64,000 bases of DNA, taken from the NCBI GenBank assembly GCA_034190875.2, contig CM067345.1, positions 29,396,962 through 29,460,961 of the forward strand. Direction: 5' to 3'. The notes beneath the pieces were generated by a model. It was not told the origin of the DNA. It worked only from the letters and a program-made list of their open reading frames with translations, and made no database searches. Of this stretch, positions 37,059-57,599 are shown one piece after another. The position numbers and the translations under genes were made by a program. Source of the stretch: Urechis unicinctus. Lineage: Eukaryota; Annelida; Polychaeta; Xenopneusta; Urechidae. Position 1 is the stretch's first letter. Every line of letters starts with the position of its first letter.

Positions 37059-40000
37059 TCAACTGAACTCGTCCTCATCAATGTCAAGATCCTCCATGTC
37101 TTGAAACAAGGACTCGTCCACTTGTACTGTGTCTCCCACTGCAACACGCGTGTAATGTGACAGTTCACGGATACAAAATAACTAGTCATGGTTTGTAAAC
37201 ATTCAAGGCTCTGAATTACAGAAACCAACATCATATTTTGTTTTAAATCCATTTGATATCAACCATTTTCAGATTGTGGCAATATTCACCTTCTTCAAGA
37301 AACTTGACATCAGAGTTGTCCAGAGAGGCATCTCTCATAAATAAGTCCTTCCCTACAACCCAACAGCAACTGTTAATACATCCATTGGTTTTAATGTAAA
37401 TGGCATGATAAAAAAAAACCTAATAATCAACAGATTGTTCTATTTGAAAAGTCCTACTCCTCAGTAGTATCACCAGGCCCAGACAATAATGTCCAGGGAA
37501 AAAACATTTTGTCAGCAAGTTTACCATGTTCATACCTATTAGCTTGGAGCTATGCTGAGAGGGCTCACTCGTGCCTTATGTGCTCATCATTTGTGGCAGT
37601 GACCTTTTAAATTTCATGCTAAAATGTGCAAGAGTATCAATAACACTATACAAGCCATTGTTGACAAAATATGCCACTCATATGTATCAGATTAGAAAAT
37701 TGCTGTAGGGTGTTCTGATTGCTAAGAAACAATTCACCGTTGGGTAAACATTGAACAAGTTCTGATGGGTCTATTATCAGTTACTCAGGGTTCAAAGGTG
37801 AAACAGAGCTGATATATAGTTTTTAAAAGGGATGTTGACATAAGAGAGGTCCATGTATGATGTGGGGCAGCCAGCTTGCTTTCTGATAAAATGTGCCATC
37901 AAAATTTACATAGACAGACGGATGCTGGAGCAATGGTATATGATAGATATGGAGACCTTTGCTAAGCAGCAGAGCTAAAAAGCAAATGAGTTTTGCCATC
38001 TTCGACACCCTTTGCCTAACATCAACTGACATTCAGAAATAAACTGGTTGCTCTGCTGTATTGGTAAATGTTTCATCCTTAAAGTTGGAGCACTAGTGTT
38101 GCATTATTCAAATACCAGTCGAAGACCAGTCATTTTAGTCCTAGAAATACCAAATAATCAAACTGAACATCAGTGTTGTTACCAGTCAGTTTCTTGCAAT
38201 CCACTTTCTTCTCGCCAGCACGTCTCTTTATTTCTGCCATCTCAGCATCAAATTTGGCCTTCCATGCCAAGAAGCTATCTACTGTCACTCGCACACCTTC
38301 AAACTTTTTCTGAATATCAAATAAAAAAAAGTTCTGAGAGCCTACACTCAATTACCATCTGCAGAAACAATGGCATATATCAACAATTACTGAGCTAAGC
38401 AAGAATATAGAGGTGTTGATGGACAAGCTAGTTAACAATGCATCAGAGATTCATGTTTTACTTCCCACTTCAGCAACCTCTCAAACCACCTGGCAGTGCT
38501 GTGAAGTGACCTCACCTCACCTGGCAGGGCCGTGAAGTGACCTCGCCTCACCTGGCAGGGCCGTGAAGTGACCTCACCTCACCTGGCAGGGCCGTGAAGT
38601 GACCTCACCTCACCTGGCAGGGCCGTGAAGTGACCTCACCTCACCTGGCAGGGCCGTGAAGTGACCTCACCTCACCTGGCAGTGCCGTGAAGTGACCTCA
38701 CCTCACCTGGCAGGGCCGTGAAGTGACCTCACCTGTTCAGCTGCCTCCACCTCCTTTAGTCGCCGCTCAACTTCGTTTTTCTTCTCCAGCTCAATCTGCT
38801 CGACCAAATCACTGAGTTTCTCCTGCACCGCTGATACCAGTGTGAACACCATTACCATCCCTAAATTTTCTGCTGCCTGGCACACACCATCATTAAACAC
38901 TCCCATGTTAATGCTGGGGTAGGGTGAGAGTCAGCGTGTGATATCAAACAAACAGAATCTACCCTTTTCACTACTTCAGTACCAAGTCCAGCAAGCTAGC
39001 ATTGAGTAGGTATATGATTGATGTAGATGGATGTGTTTAAAGAACTACAAGAGAGATACATACCTCTTCTTTGATTAGGTCAAGAATATCATCAGCATGG
39101 TTCTGCTCAATGCCTTCAAACTCTGAAATTTCAACAGCTGGAGCTTCTTCCGGGTATTTGGGGGTGTATGTGAATTGAATGACGCAGCTTCCTGAAGAAC
39201 CAGGAAAGATGTAAGAAGTTATGGGTGAAGCAAGAAAAGGACTACATTAGTTACTCATACCTGGAAACTGACTAACGATGAAATCTCACCTACTGGGACG
39301 GCCTCATCAGATGATTGTGAAGTCACTGTCACAGTGAATATATGAAAAGGACTCGTCTCAATTACTGAAAGCAGAATCATCTTCAATCATAAAGATATGT
39401 ACAGTGGACATTTAATCTCAAATTCATATAATGCCTTATTGATAACCTATGTATATTTAACTTTCAGATAACCAGTATTATGAAATAATCTGAGTTTAAA
39501 TCATTAAAACAAGATCAATTGTAGTCCACATTGATTGATAAGCACAAATTTGGCTTTGATCGACAGCAGTATAGGTGAAGCGGAAAGGATCATATATTAT
39601 TTTAATGTCATATAGATACTTATAGAGAGATCTCCTTTATGGCAGTTTTCAGTGGTGATGCTGATTGAGAAAGGTCAAAATTTATGATAGTCCTATGCAA
39701 TTTTACTGCAGCCTATATTAGTCTAATAATGCCTATAAGCTGTAAAATAATCTTACCTCATGTTTAAATGTAACCCAGTGTATGTATACTATATATTTAG
39801 CATATTGCAATGTGTTTATCATTTCCTCATTCAATGAATTTCAATATTCCTTGACCTCGTTCATGTTGACTTGATATATTTGATTCTATGAATGAATAAA
39901 GCTTTGTCTTGTCAGTTTTCAACCTTTCTAAACAACTCATCGATTAAAATTTTGTATATTTTCCATATTCAAGAATTGAGAAAGTTGACCATCATTTCTA

Positions 40001-43000
40001 AACGGTGGAGCATTCAAAGAGGGAATACATTCATACATCCACATCACAATATAATGCTGAAGCTTGGGGGTTTACAACCAGCTGTAAATGATAACGTCGC
40101 CCAATGGTTGGGGATAACAGAACGCTTCTTAACCATCTTGCAAACTTCCACAATTACATTGTGAGCATTGACTCAGTGATCGAAATTGAGGAAAATCTAA
40201 AAGTAAAGGTTCTCTAACAGCTGCGAGTGAGATACTACAGTCAAAATGATGAAATTGTGTGTGAATTGAAAGCTCATTCATTTTGTCATGGCGACATTCA
40301 CTCTAAGTTCATGTCAGTGGCTTGGGCTTGGACTGAATATCAGCTGAACATACCAGCCAGTTCTCGCAATTGTGGCTGCCTAGGTGGATGAACGCACGCA
40401 CCTACTGCCTCTGCCGTGCAGAGTAGTCCGTCAATAAGGGCAACAAGTCAAACGCACCGACTCGCAGAAATTTTATTTTCCAGAACTGACGTGTTGATAG
40501 CACATTTTAATATACAAAATCAGTGATTTAGAGTAAAGAGTCTTTGGTGAGTTTAATCCAATAAGTCTAAAAATATAAAATTGACAGCTTTACTATTGGT
40601 GCTGTAATGATTATTCCTAATAAAATACTGCAAACCCCACTTCACCCAAACCCCACTCTTAAACTAAATTCTGAAGGTTAATACAATTAACATAATTATC
40701 ACACAACAAAACTACTTTTCAGCATAGCTCTTTTGAGCAAAGATTGGGAGCTTGTGCTTGAATGAACCCTTTGATATTTTATACTAGAAATATGATATGA
40801 AGCCTCGAATTATAATGACGATAACCTGGCACCTTGCCCAGATGCCGGCCCTCAGAAAATATTCTGGAATATGGAGGTTTCCAGATTTCGGATTTCCGAA
40901 TAAGGGATTACCAACCTGTAGCTATGAAACTCACTCCCTCATGTCCATATATCATAACGCTTGTCTTAAAACCACATGGAGGCTCGACTAATAGTAATGA
41001 GACTTCTCCATAACTTGAACACTCACAGTAACAAGTCCCATGGGCTTTAACTGAATTTATGGTAGCATCACATGCCAGTGGTGTGCTCGAAATGTTCACC
41101 ACACAAATTAGGGATCCTTCTTAACGTAGTTATAAGCCCTATGGTTGAATGTAGTCACTTGTCAGATTGTTCCATGGCATGAGACTTCCCACTAGCCCGA
41201 CAGTCGATCGAGAACTACCTTGTTTGTCTAACAGGAGAACCTACTTTTATCAGTAAATTGACAAACGTGCTTAATTTATCACCACTTATACCGTTAAAAA
41301 TACGTGCCGAGAAGAATGTATAGCCACCAAAGGTGAGAGTATTTACCAAAATTAAATTGCTATGTTTTTTTTTAACCAATCTCCAGGTTAATGCTAGAAA
41401 TTCGATTAATTTCTAACTTTTCAACTTTTGTTGCCAACATCTAGTATCTTGTATGACATTGTCATAAACGACGGCGGGGAATTTGCTAAATTTTTATCAT
41501 ACCGTTATTGTCATCATCTGCCTGATAATACATTTCACAGGCGAGTCAATTTATACTAGATTTATACCTTATAACTTTCCGACCTAGTTGCCTTTTTCTC
41601 TCCTTTATTCAGCATCATAACAAGTACGTTTCCATCTGACTTATGTTGCACAATCTCACTGCTATATTGGAAATTAGTTGGAAAAGTTAATCGCCTCCCA
41701 CAGTTTAGGCGATAATGCATATTTACAAGTTATTGCGGTTGCTAAAACTCATTCACCATAGATAATAACAATTACTTATTAAATTGCACATATTACATCA
41801 GGTCGACATCGTGAAGGTAAGGTCTTATCATTGAGTTTTTCTACTTTGGCGCGGTTATCCTTGAGAACCAAGAGGGAGCGGAAGCTCCACTTAGTTCAAA
41901 AGAGCTACTTCCTACCGACCCCTAGGCAAGGCACTCGCCCCTGGTGTTTTGATGATCTGATGCTACCTTAGGGGAGAGGGGCCGTATGTGTTATGATATT
42001 AATCTAACTCTTTTGACTTTTGAAACCCTCCCCCTTTTCCATTGTCAGCACGACATGTTTCACTAGCCCGGGTCAACCTCCGCCCTTAAGACGAGGTGTG
42101 AACCTGATAAGTAGTCTTGGCTGGTACCTTTTCCCATTGGCCAATGACCCTTCGAGCCCATGCCCCATGTGAGCTGTTGGGGTTGACCTCTGTGAGGGGG
42201 GACCGGCTAAACCTGAACAAATGGGAGGTCAGCTGTTGTTGGGGTCCCGGGTTTTATCCAATGCCCAGGACCCTAATAATATAGCTGGCTTCGCAGAAGT
42301 TCAGGGAGAGCTAGCTAGCGAAGAGATGAAGTATCTGAACAAGATTCTGACCCGAGATTCCAGAGAAAGCTAATAAGCCAAACTCGAATAAACCAACAAG
42401 AACTCAACTCCTGGACTTGTGTGTTTTCTCTGGCTAGTGTCCCCACACAAGCAACTACAAGCAGCTACAATATTCCTATGTACGAAGGAGTGCGCAGATA
42501 TATAAGTATAACAAGAGTATAGCTATAAGAGGGAATTATAGTTATAAGATATGGCAGAATCTTTAAGGACATAAGCAAATATGCTTATTCTAGCAGTGCA
42601 GACAAGGGACAGTTTAAAAAACACAATTTTAAGAATTGTTGTCCAACATGGCTACCGTGAGAATCGAAAACGAGACCGATATCACAGAGGTAGCAGAGTG
42701 TTGTGTCTGCGGTGCCAGGTCGAGTGGAGGAGACAGCAAGCAACTCGCGTATTTCAATTGGGCTCGTGTCGAGATGATATAATACTGTTTCATACTGCAG
42801 GTTTGAATATAACTATGACCTGTATTGGTTCGGCTTTCTGTTAGTAATCATGAGCTCCACCAAATTATGTTGCATTGTGGGAGTCGGCCATGTTGAGGTT
42901 TTGAACACGTTTCTCGACGTGCCGCACTTTCGTAATGAAACTGAACAATAATACGATACTGTAGTAAAAGAAACAGTCCTAGTGTCTTTCTGTGGTATAA

Positions 43001-43381
43001 TCTTTCATTTTGTCACAAATTTCATGGCCTAGAGGACTTTTGTAAGTTTTTAGCGAGTTCATGTCATTTTGACTACGGAACCTTAGAAATCTCGCAGGCG
43101 GCTCCTCGCCTCTACAGCGCGGATGTGAGAGATCGAAAGTTGTAAATAGCGCGGACGCTGTCAGAGGCGAAGTTTCTTTGCCTAAGCCCTAACCGACCCC
43201 CAGCTTTTAGCCCCGGGGATTTGCTCAATCTGATCACCTTAACCTGTTAACTTCACCATGCTTACTTCACTAATCTGTCTAAATACGAATGTATGCAGTA
43301 ACAATTACCATCGAGCTCATCCGAGTATATGGATTCCAACGCCTCGATCTCCCCATTCTGTTCCTCCTTGTAATCTGTCAT
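37059..43381 (-). CDS. RWDD1: RWD domain-containing protein 1 (DFRP2)
   Basis: RWDD1 binds and stabilises the GTPase DRG2. Exons (- strand): 43381-43309, 39364-39290, 39191-39064, 38876-38733, 38309-38183, 37352-37290 and 37138-37059 (stop 37061-37059). The lengths sum to 690 bp, giving a closed 229-aa frame. The start is MTDYKEEQNGEIEALESIY, matching the human MTDYGEEQ start. The RWD fold (residues about 5-110) has the conserved YP/PYP-like core FTYTPKYPEEAP and ENLGMVMVFTLVSAVQEKL. The C-terminal half has LAWKAKFDAEMAEIKRR, the DFRP motif region, and an acidic end VDESLFQDMEDLDIDEDEF. Intron 1 is 3.9 kb and contains an LTR-like copy and shared module C. The exon 4 donor lies at the edge of a 31-bp minisatellite. 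It is transcribed divergently from KDM1A. Confidence 0.95.
38488..38734. repeat. 31-bp minisatellite of tandem 5' splice sites at RWDD1 exon 4
   Basis: Eight units with CCTGGCAG at 38489, 38520, 38551, 38582, 38613, 38644, 38675 and 38706 are spaced exactly 31 bp apart and nearly identical. On the gene strand each unit contains CCAGgtgaggtgagg, a near-consensus donor. The authentic donor of exon 4 (GAACAG then gtgagg, at 38733) ends the array. The high identity means recent expansion or homogenisation. Confidence 0.95.
41989..42549 (+). mobile_element. LTR-type repeat copy 2 (solo LTR, fossil)
   Basis: About 560 bp aligning with 7263-7797 from TGTTATGATATT to TTATAAGA, with some substitutions and an extra segment of several tens of bases around 42140-42200. 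It is flanked by TATG on both sides (41985-41988 and 42550-42553), a plausible target-site duplication. No internal element genes are present, so a solo LTR inside RWDD1 intron 1 is the best reading. Confidence 0.75.
42648..42785 (+). CDS. Short ORF, cysteine-containing, unknown
   Basis: ATG at 42648 opens 45 codons containing ECCVCGARSSGGDSKQLAY and ending VEMI. Three cysteines in a CCxxC arrangement suggest a zinc-binding or first-exon fragment. No donor or partner exon was identified. It begins about 100 bp after the LTR-like copy and may be part of a repeat or of a 5' exon. I do not recognise it. Confidence 0.25.
43080..43200. repeat. Shared module repeat C
   Basis: CGCTGTCAGAGGCGAAGTTT (43156-43175) matches D at 53031-53050 with one difference, and matches the reverse complement of B at 32393-32412. 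A second, inverted and shorter echo (CGCCTCTACAGCGCGG) lies at 43107. The block sits 110-230 bp downstream of the RWDD1 first exon and about 400 bp upstream of KDM1A. Confidence 0.65.
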
Positions 43382-43600
43382 TTTTGACAGAACACCTCTC
43401 TCACATGTACTCCCTTCTGATGTTTAGCGGAAGTGGTCCCTCGTCCATGCAATGTGCTACGAAGGTTTTGATTGGATAGCGCATTTCCAATTTGTAAGCA
43501 ACAGGTACTTACCCCGTCGGCTTTGTTGTGTTTTTTCATGCGGCTTTTATCATTTGAATCAAAAACATACACCCGGCTTGCTGCCTAGTGTCAGTGCAAA
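43382..43600. promoter_or_regulatory. Bidirectional promoter of RWDD1 and KDM1A
   Basis: Only 219 bp separate the two start codons, which point away from each other. Inside lie an ETS/GABP-type AGCGGAAGTG (43426-43435) and an inverted CCAAT box (ATTGG, 43471-43475), both common in bidirectional housekeeping promoters. No TATA box is evident. Confidence 0.75.
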
Positions 43601-49967
<6,367 letters not shown>

Positions 49968-50977
49968 ATAGATCATTCAATGTCATTAGCATTACTGAAG
50001 AGTCAATTAGTTTTTAGTGCATAGTCACTCTTGAAGTTTCTGGATTATAATTATTTACACCAGGACCTTTTGCACCTTCAAGAATGCAGCTATGCCAAGT
50101 TATGTACCCCGAGTGTTCAAACAGTATTGGAATAGTATGCTCTTTTGTTGTACAAGGCAAGGAATGAACAATTGAGACAGAATTCCTAAAATTGAAGAAC
50201 ACAGCAGCAATGATAGTAATGTATATACTCGGCGTATAGGTGTGGAGCATTACTAGTATAGTATTATCCCATGTTTGTTGATAAAATGAAAGGTGTTCCA
50301 AATCAAAATAGATGTATTACTTAGATCAAACTCAGTTTTGTTCATGTCTGTATTTATCAGTTAATGTATTAATAAATTAAGATATGTTCTATTTGTATCG
50401 TATTCATCGTTGGCCTTGGCTGACACTGGAACGTCTTGTAGGCGAGATGGTATTCACTGACCCACTTACTCCTGACCTACTTTGGTTGATCTAGTAAAAT
50501 TTCTTGCGCAAGATGCTTCCTTGTCTAAGAAAGTTAAATGTAGACCAAATAGTTTTTAATGGAACACAACATGATCGACAATATTTCCATCAAGTTCGCA
50601 TACTGTATTTTGAAGGTCAAGAACACCACTACCTGTAAATATAGCCTCTGTTATAAGCTTGCCTATCATTCCACATCAGTGGTGTGCCATTGCTGTTGTA
50701 TGTCTAGCTTTATTGTGCAATATATACATATATCAAAGAAATGGAATGAGTTAAACAGCAACAAAATATAAAGCAACAAATTCACCAGCAACTAGAATAC
50801 ATAATTTGGCCTTATTATCCTAATTTATCCAAAATTTTGTTAACCTATACAGACAAATGGTTGCATGGACTACATTGAAATAATCATTTCCTAGAAAGCC
50901 ACTGCCAATGTGTTTGGCATGGTGACATAATTGCACATACACCATGTACTGTACACACAAAACAAACTCTTGATCAA
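49968..50977. other. Convergent 3' region of KDM1A and TRAPPC3
   Basis: Contains the KDM1A poly(A) signal (50371-50376) and a - strand AATAAA (50709-50714) suited to TRAPPC3. No gene recognised between the stops. Confidence 0.6.
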
Positions 50978-52918
<1,941 letters not shown>

Positions 52919-53056
52919 TCTGATTAGCCCTACCATACGTCTGAGTATTACCCTGTTACCGTTCGACCGGAGTTAGCTTCTGATGTGCACAACACAGCGC
53001 GGAGAGATTGAGAGAAGCAAATTGCGCGAACGCTGTCAGAGGTGAAGTTTCTTTTC
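52919..53056. repeat. Shared module repeat D
   Basis: Carries three modules in a row: TTAGCCCTACCATACGTCTG at 52924, TTACCGTTCGACCGGAGTTA at 52956-52975 and CGCTGTCAGAGGTGAAGTTT at 53031-53050. It lies between the divergent TRAPPC3 and glycosyltransferase genes, about 175 bp upstream of the latter's start codon. It may be promoter or 5' UTR DNA. Confidence 0.7.
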
Positions 53057-53229
53057 GAGGCAGTGTCAATGTATTGTTTAAGCTGTTAAACACGATTCGT
53101 GTACTTTCTTATATTGTCATCAAATGTTTCAGATTTCTTTTGACGATGTATGGTGTGTTGATTTGTGATCAATATACTCCAACTTCCAAGTCTTCTTGAA
53201 TTGAAGCTCATACCACGACAATAACAGTA

Positions 53230-56200
53230 ATGGAAAACAAACGTGTGAAAGTTTTGTGGAAGATGAAGATAGAATTCATATTCGTCTTCTTGTGTACATC
53301 CATTGCCATCACTGTCTTGGTTTATTCACCTAAGCTGGTCTCATCAAAGAAACCTAAGGCTCAACAGCTTGAGTTACAGCTTGAACATGATGTGTTTGAT
53401 GTACACATAGAGGGAGGGATGCTTGAAGGATCTGATGACACTGCTGTGGTCAGCCGGGGAACTGGCCACCACCATGATTCATCTCAGTCTAACATTACTG
53501 ATATTGCTATTGGCTGTGCCATTACAACTAGAGACCAGGAGTTTCTCACCTTAGAAACTCTCCCATACCGACTACCTTTGTTAAAAACACTATTACCTTC
53601 TTTTTGCAAAACAGCCAGTGAAGGATTTCACTATCATTTCTACATTGCATTTGATTTGCAGGACCCTTTCTTGAACCGTGAAGAGTATCTTAGAGCTGTC
53701 CACAGACGTTTCATTGAACTTAGTCGGCAGCTTTGCTCATATCATAGTCAGTACTCCCTTCATTTTGTGCAGTGCAACCACAACCGCAATCCTTCATGGG
53801 CCCAAAATGATGCCATGATGGAAGCCTATCTTGATAATGTGAATTACTTTTACCGAGTCAATGATGATACCGAGTTTCTCACACCATCATGGACAGAAGA
53901 ACTCATCACAGGCTTGCAAAATTTTGACCCACCTCTTATCGGTGTGGTGGGGCCTATGCATGTCGGTGGAAACACAGATATTCTTACTTATGACTTTGTG
54001 CACAAAACTCACATAGACATATTTGGTTACTACTATCCACGCCTGTTCACGGACTGGTGGGCTGACAACTGGATTAGCAGCATTTATGGTGAGGTGCGTA
54101 CACAGAAAATACCATCTGTGAGACTGAGACACACCATGGAGGCTGGTACCCGGTACCAGGTCCAGTATGATATCAGCACTGTAGTCAAGTACCAGATAAA
54201 AGAAGACCAAGCCACACTGAAAAAGTATAGCTTTCTTGTCATGACTTTCAATTTAATTTGTGAACACAAATACTTGTACATTGCCTTTCCTTCTGATCCA
54301 AAGAAATAATGTGCTGCCACTATTTACTGCATGTAATGGAATAGTAATGATTTTTCAATATGTTTTTCTTGAGGATTGTATTTTCCAGATGAAATCATGT
54401 TGTAGCTGCTGCATACAAAATATACTTGTGTTATAATCTATTTGCAGGTACATAGCTTCACGGCAACTAAACCAACCACCAACAAAGGAGGAGAAGGTCA
54501 TTTCAATGTCTCTGTGGGGTACAGACCCACGCTACACATTTGGTGCACTGCGCAATGCCCAGCTAGTTTCTGTTTATTTCCCTGGCTGGAGGCTGAGGGT
54601 CTATGTAGAGAAACCAGGTTATTCTGGGACCACAAAACATCCTAAAGTACCTGAGAGAATATTGACCAAGTTGGAGCTGCTTGGTACAGAACTTTTGTAT
54701 GTGGATTACCAACAGGTAATGCTCATTCAGTCTCTTTACATCAGAATAGAATAATCAATTCAATTCGATATGAGAATTATTTAAACAAGCTATGATTGCA
54801 TACCTAAATTTGTACTGTGCTGACAGAGTCGTATACCCCCCATGATGTGGCGTTTTCTCATTGCGGATGACACAAACATCGACTACTTCATTGTGCGGGA
54901 TGCAGATGGCCGTCTTAGTGAGAGGGATGCTGTATTTGTAAATGAATGGATCCAATCAGGGAAAGCTTTTCACTGCGTCCGGGACCACCCCAACCATTCA
55001 GGCTACTCTATTCTTGGTGGAATGTGGGGGGGCAGACCCGCCAAGCTCCAGCAGCTCGTCCATATCAAGTTACAGGACTTGATGATGGGATATGGATCAG
55101 ATTATGCCATGGATATGACCTTCCTGAATAATGCACTGTGGCCACGGGTACAGGGCTCCATGTTTTGCCATGACAGTGTGTCGTGTCGAAGCTGGCCAGC
55201 CTCCCATGCTGTTTCAGTCGAACGTGTAGGTACTGAACACCTGGGCCAGGTGTTTGATGCATTTGGTAATGCTCGCGACAATGATGTCAAAACACTAGCT
55301 GAGCATACTGAAGTCAGAGAATGTGTTAATGTACAAACCAATTCAACTGGCACTGCAAAAGATAGATACATGGGTCTGTTATTTAAAGAGACTGACAGCA
55401 CAGGTAAAACGGAAAAACCTATCTTGAAAGTTATTCCATCACAATTCAACACCACGAGCCTTTCTCTAAACGTCAACACTCCAAAGAAATCTACCAGTCA
55501 GATTGTATGGAGTATTGACTTTGACATTGGCCCCATGAGAGATATTCAAGATATATTATCCTCGACAGACATCAATTTCCTCTCACACAGTCTATCATAC
55601 CTGTGCTACATCACCAGGACATGTGCCAAGGACATTCGCGTGGTCACTCGGACAAATGGCATATCTTTAGGAGGCCACCTGGCGGAGAAATTCTATGCAG
55701 AGTATGAGCATGATGCTGTGATGAACCTTGTGACACACTTCCTGTGTACAAATCCTGTGTCAATTTGTGAATTGTACATGAAATTTGGAAAGCCCATCAT
55801 TGTGTATGTGACTCATCGATATGAGCGGGGCAGATACACAACTCGGCGCTGGTTGAGCTGGAATCAAAACCTTCAGAAAATTGCCAGCAGTCCTGAAAAC
55901 ACTATAGCAGCTAACAATGAGTTTGATGCTAGGTATGTGGAGTATTTCACGGGAATTCGTCCACGAGTGATGCCCTCTATTTGCAGATACGTTAACACAC
56001 ATTACCGTCCATCCAACAACACCATACTAGTCCAGCCTCTTACCAACCCAACATTCCACCATGCTTTCTTCAGTGCCATCATGTCAGAAATGAAGAAGAA
56101 CAATTCGTACAGATTTATTGAATTAAAGCCAGTTGATGAGGCCTACCCTATGGGACCTACATTCCATGATCTCTCTTCCCACCCAGCTATCTTGCACATC

Positions 56201-56611
56201 CCTCAACATGTGTCTACCATGGAATTGTGTCAACATTATGCCATGTCTATTCCGCTTCTAGTTCCTTCTTTGCATCTCCTTATAAAGTGGCACCTCCAAT
56301 TTGACCTCCTCTCTGCTGTGACATACAATTCTGTTCGTTCCCTCATGGGAGATGACACCTACCCACAGCCATATGATCAGACTTCCCCCAACCCCAATAA
56401 CATCACTGACAGTGACAGTCTCCAATACTGGATGAAATTTGCTGATTTCTACCAAATGCCTCATGTAATATATTTTGAATCTGTAAGTGACCTCCTAATG
56501 AAGCTATTGACAGTGAATATGGGTGCCATCAGTGATGATATGAGTCAATACAGCCGGAAACAACGAAGGAAGATAGGGAGAGAATGGCATCTTATTCTAA
56601 ATGGAGTATAA
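53230..56611 (+). CDS. Type II membrane glycosyltransferase-like protein, large, family unknown
   Basis: Three exons, 53230-54224, 54448-54715 and 54827-56611, join in phase to 1015 aa. A short basic N-terminus is followed by a membrane anchor (about residues 13-33, FIFVFLCTSIAITVLVY) and a stem, the layout of Golgi glycosyltransferases. The first lumenal domain (about 95-330) has GCAITTRDQEFLTLETLPYR and a GT-A-like acidic motif NDDTEFLTPSW, followed by GVVGPMHVGGN. A second domain (about 350-580) starts VISMSLWGTDPRYTFGALRN and has WRFLIADD and FIVRDADGRLSERDA, again with DD/DAD acidic motifs that could bind a metal-nucleotide sugar. The C-terminal 400 residues resemble neither clearly. This two-domain arrangement recurs in scattered eukaryotes and algae as far as I recall, but the donor and acceptor sugars are unknown. 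The upstream block is shared module D. Confidence 0.8.
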
Positions 56612-57044
56612 AGATGGAAATAATGAAGTGTTCATGATGACAGCTACAATATGATTGTATAATGCAAAGTGTAATTTGGTCATTAGGATTATCAATCATG
56701 TATTATATATTAGGATTGCTTATGGTGTCAGTCATGTCATGATTGTGTTCAATGATATACATTCCATTTGTTGATTTCATGTAAACATGATGGAAAATAA
56801 TCAAAGAAACATCATTCTCTTTACTCCTTGTTGAGATAGTGTGCTATGTTTGTTTCTGCCTTCCCTTACATAAGTCAGCTCCATTCACTGGCATAAGCTC
56901 ATGTAGAAATCAAGTCTTCTGCAATTTATGTCATAGGTAAACAGCCAGATGTACTGAAAAGAAGTACATAGTGTTGGGTACATCACCCTACATCTAGATC
57001 ACATCCCATGACTTAATCTAATATATATTTAAGAAAGTGTCTGT

Positions 57045-57570
57045 GTGTCCATCTTCACCTCTCAAATGGCTGCACCTTGCCAGTTACAGATAGGTCCACA
57101 TGTGCAACTTTTCACGGTGAATCTGCTGCGGTGCATTAAAGTAGACAATGCCATTGTCTTCAAGGTAAAACTGCCTCTGCGGCAACATTTCCCACCAAGG
57201 ACTGCACCTATAGCTACTAGCTGTTTGGTCAGGTTCACATATGCAACTTTTCAATAGGAATCTGCTGCTTTGCATATTAGTTTGCAAGGTCATCACCCAG
57301 CAGGTAACAAATTATTCCACATCTTGAACTTTCCACCAGAAATGTGTTTTTGCCATTAGTCTCTGCGGTTGTTGCATTCAATATTTTCATGCTCACCTCC
57401 AATACAGCTGCAGCTAGCCTGTTGCAAATAAGTCCACACACAACCTTTTACCAGGAATCTGCTGCTTATAATTACGGTTTCCAAGGTCGCTGCCTTCAAA
57501 CCCAAAACTGCCTTCAAGGCCAAAGCTATTTAATTTCATGCATAAGACAGCCATAAACCTGGTTGAAACT
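57045..57570. repeat. Degenerate tandem repeat, about 140-200 bp period
   Basis: A phrase with CAACTTTTC and GAATCTGCTGC recurs at about 57091, 57234 and 57430, each followed by similar CTGCCTTCAAGG-like or CAAGGTC text. The copies are divergent and spaced unevenly (143 and 196 bp), so this is an old tandem array. Confidence 0.6.
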
Positions 57571-57599
57571 GTTTAACTAAGGTCTCGACAAGTATCAAG

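Larger units (their letters stand above)
39365..43308. other. RWDD1 intron 1
   Basis: 3.9 kb. It holds the LTR-like copy at 41989-42549, a 46-codon cysteine-containing ORF at 42648-42785 and module repeat C at 43080-43200. No other gene seen. Confidence 0.6.

Noticed and set aside
54084-54320. Open stretches on the minus strand opposite the glycosyltransferase
   Set aside because: They are antisense shadows of a well-supported coding exon.
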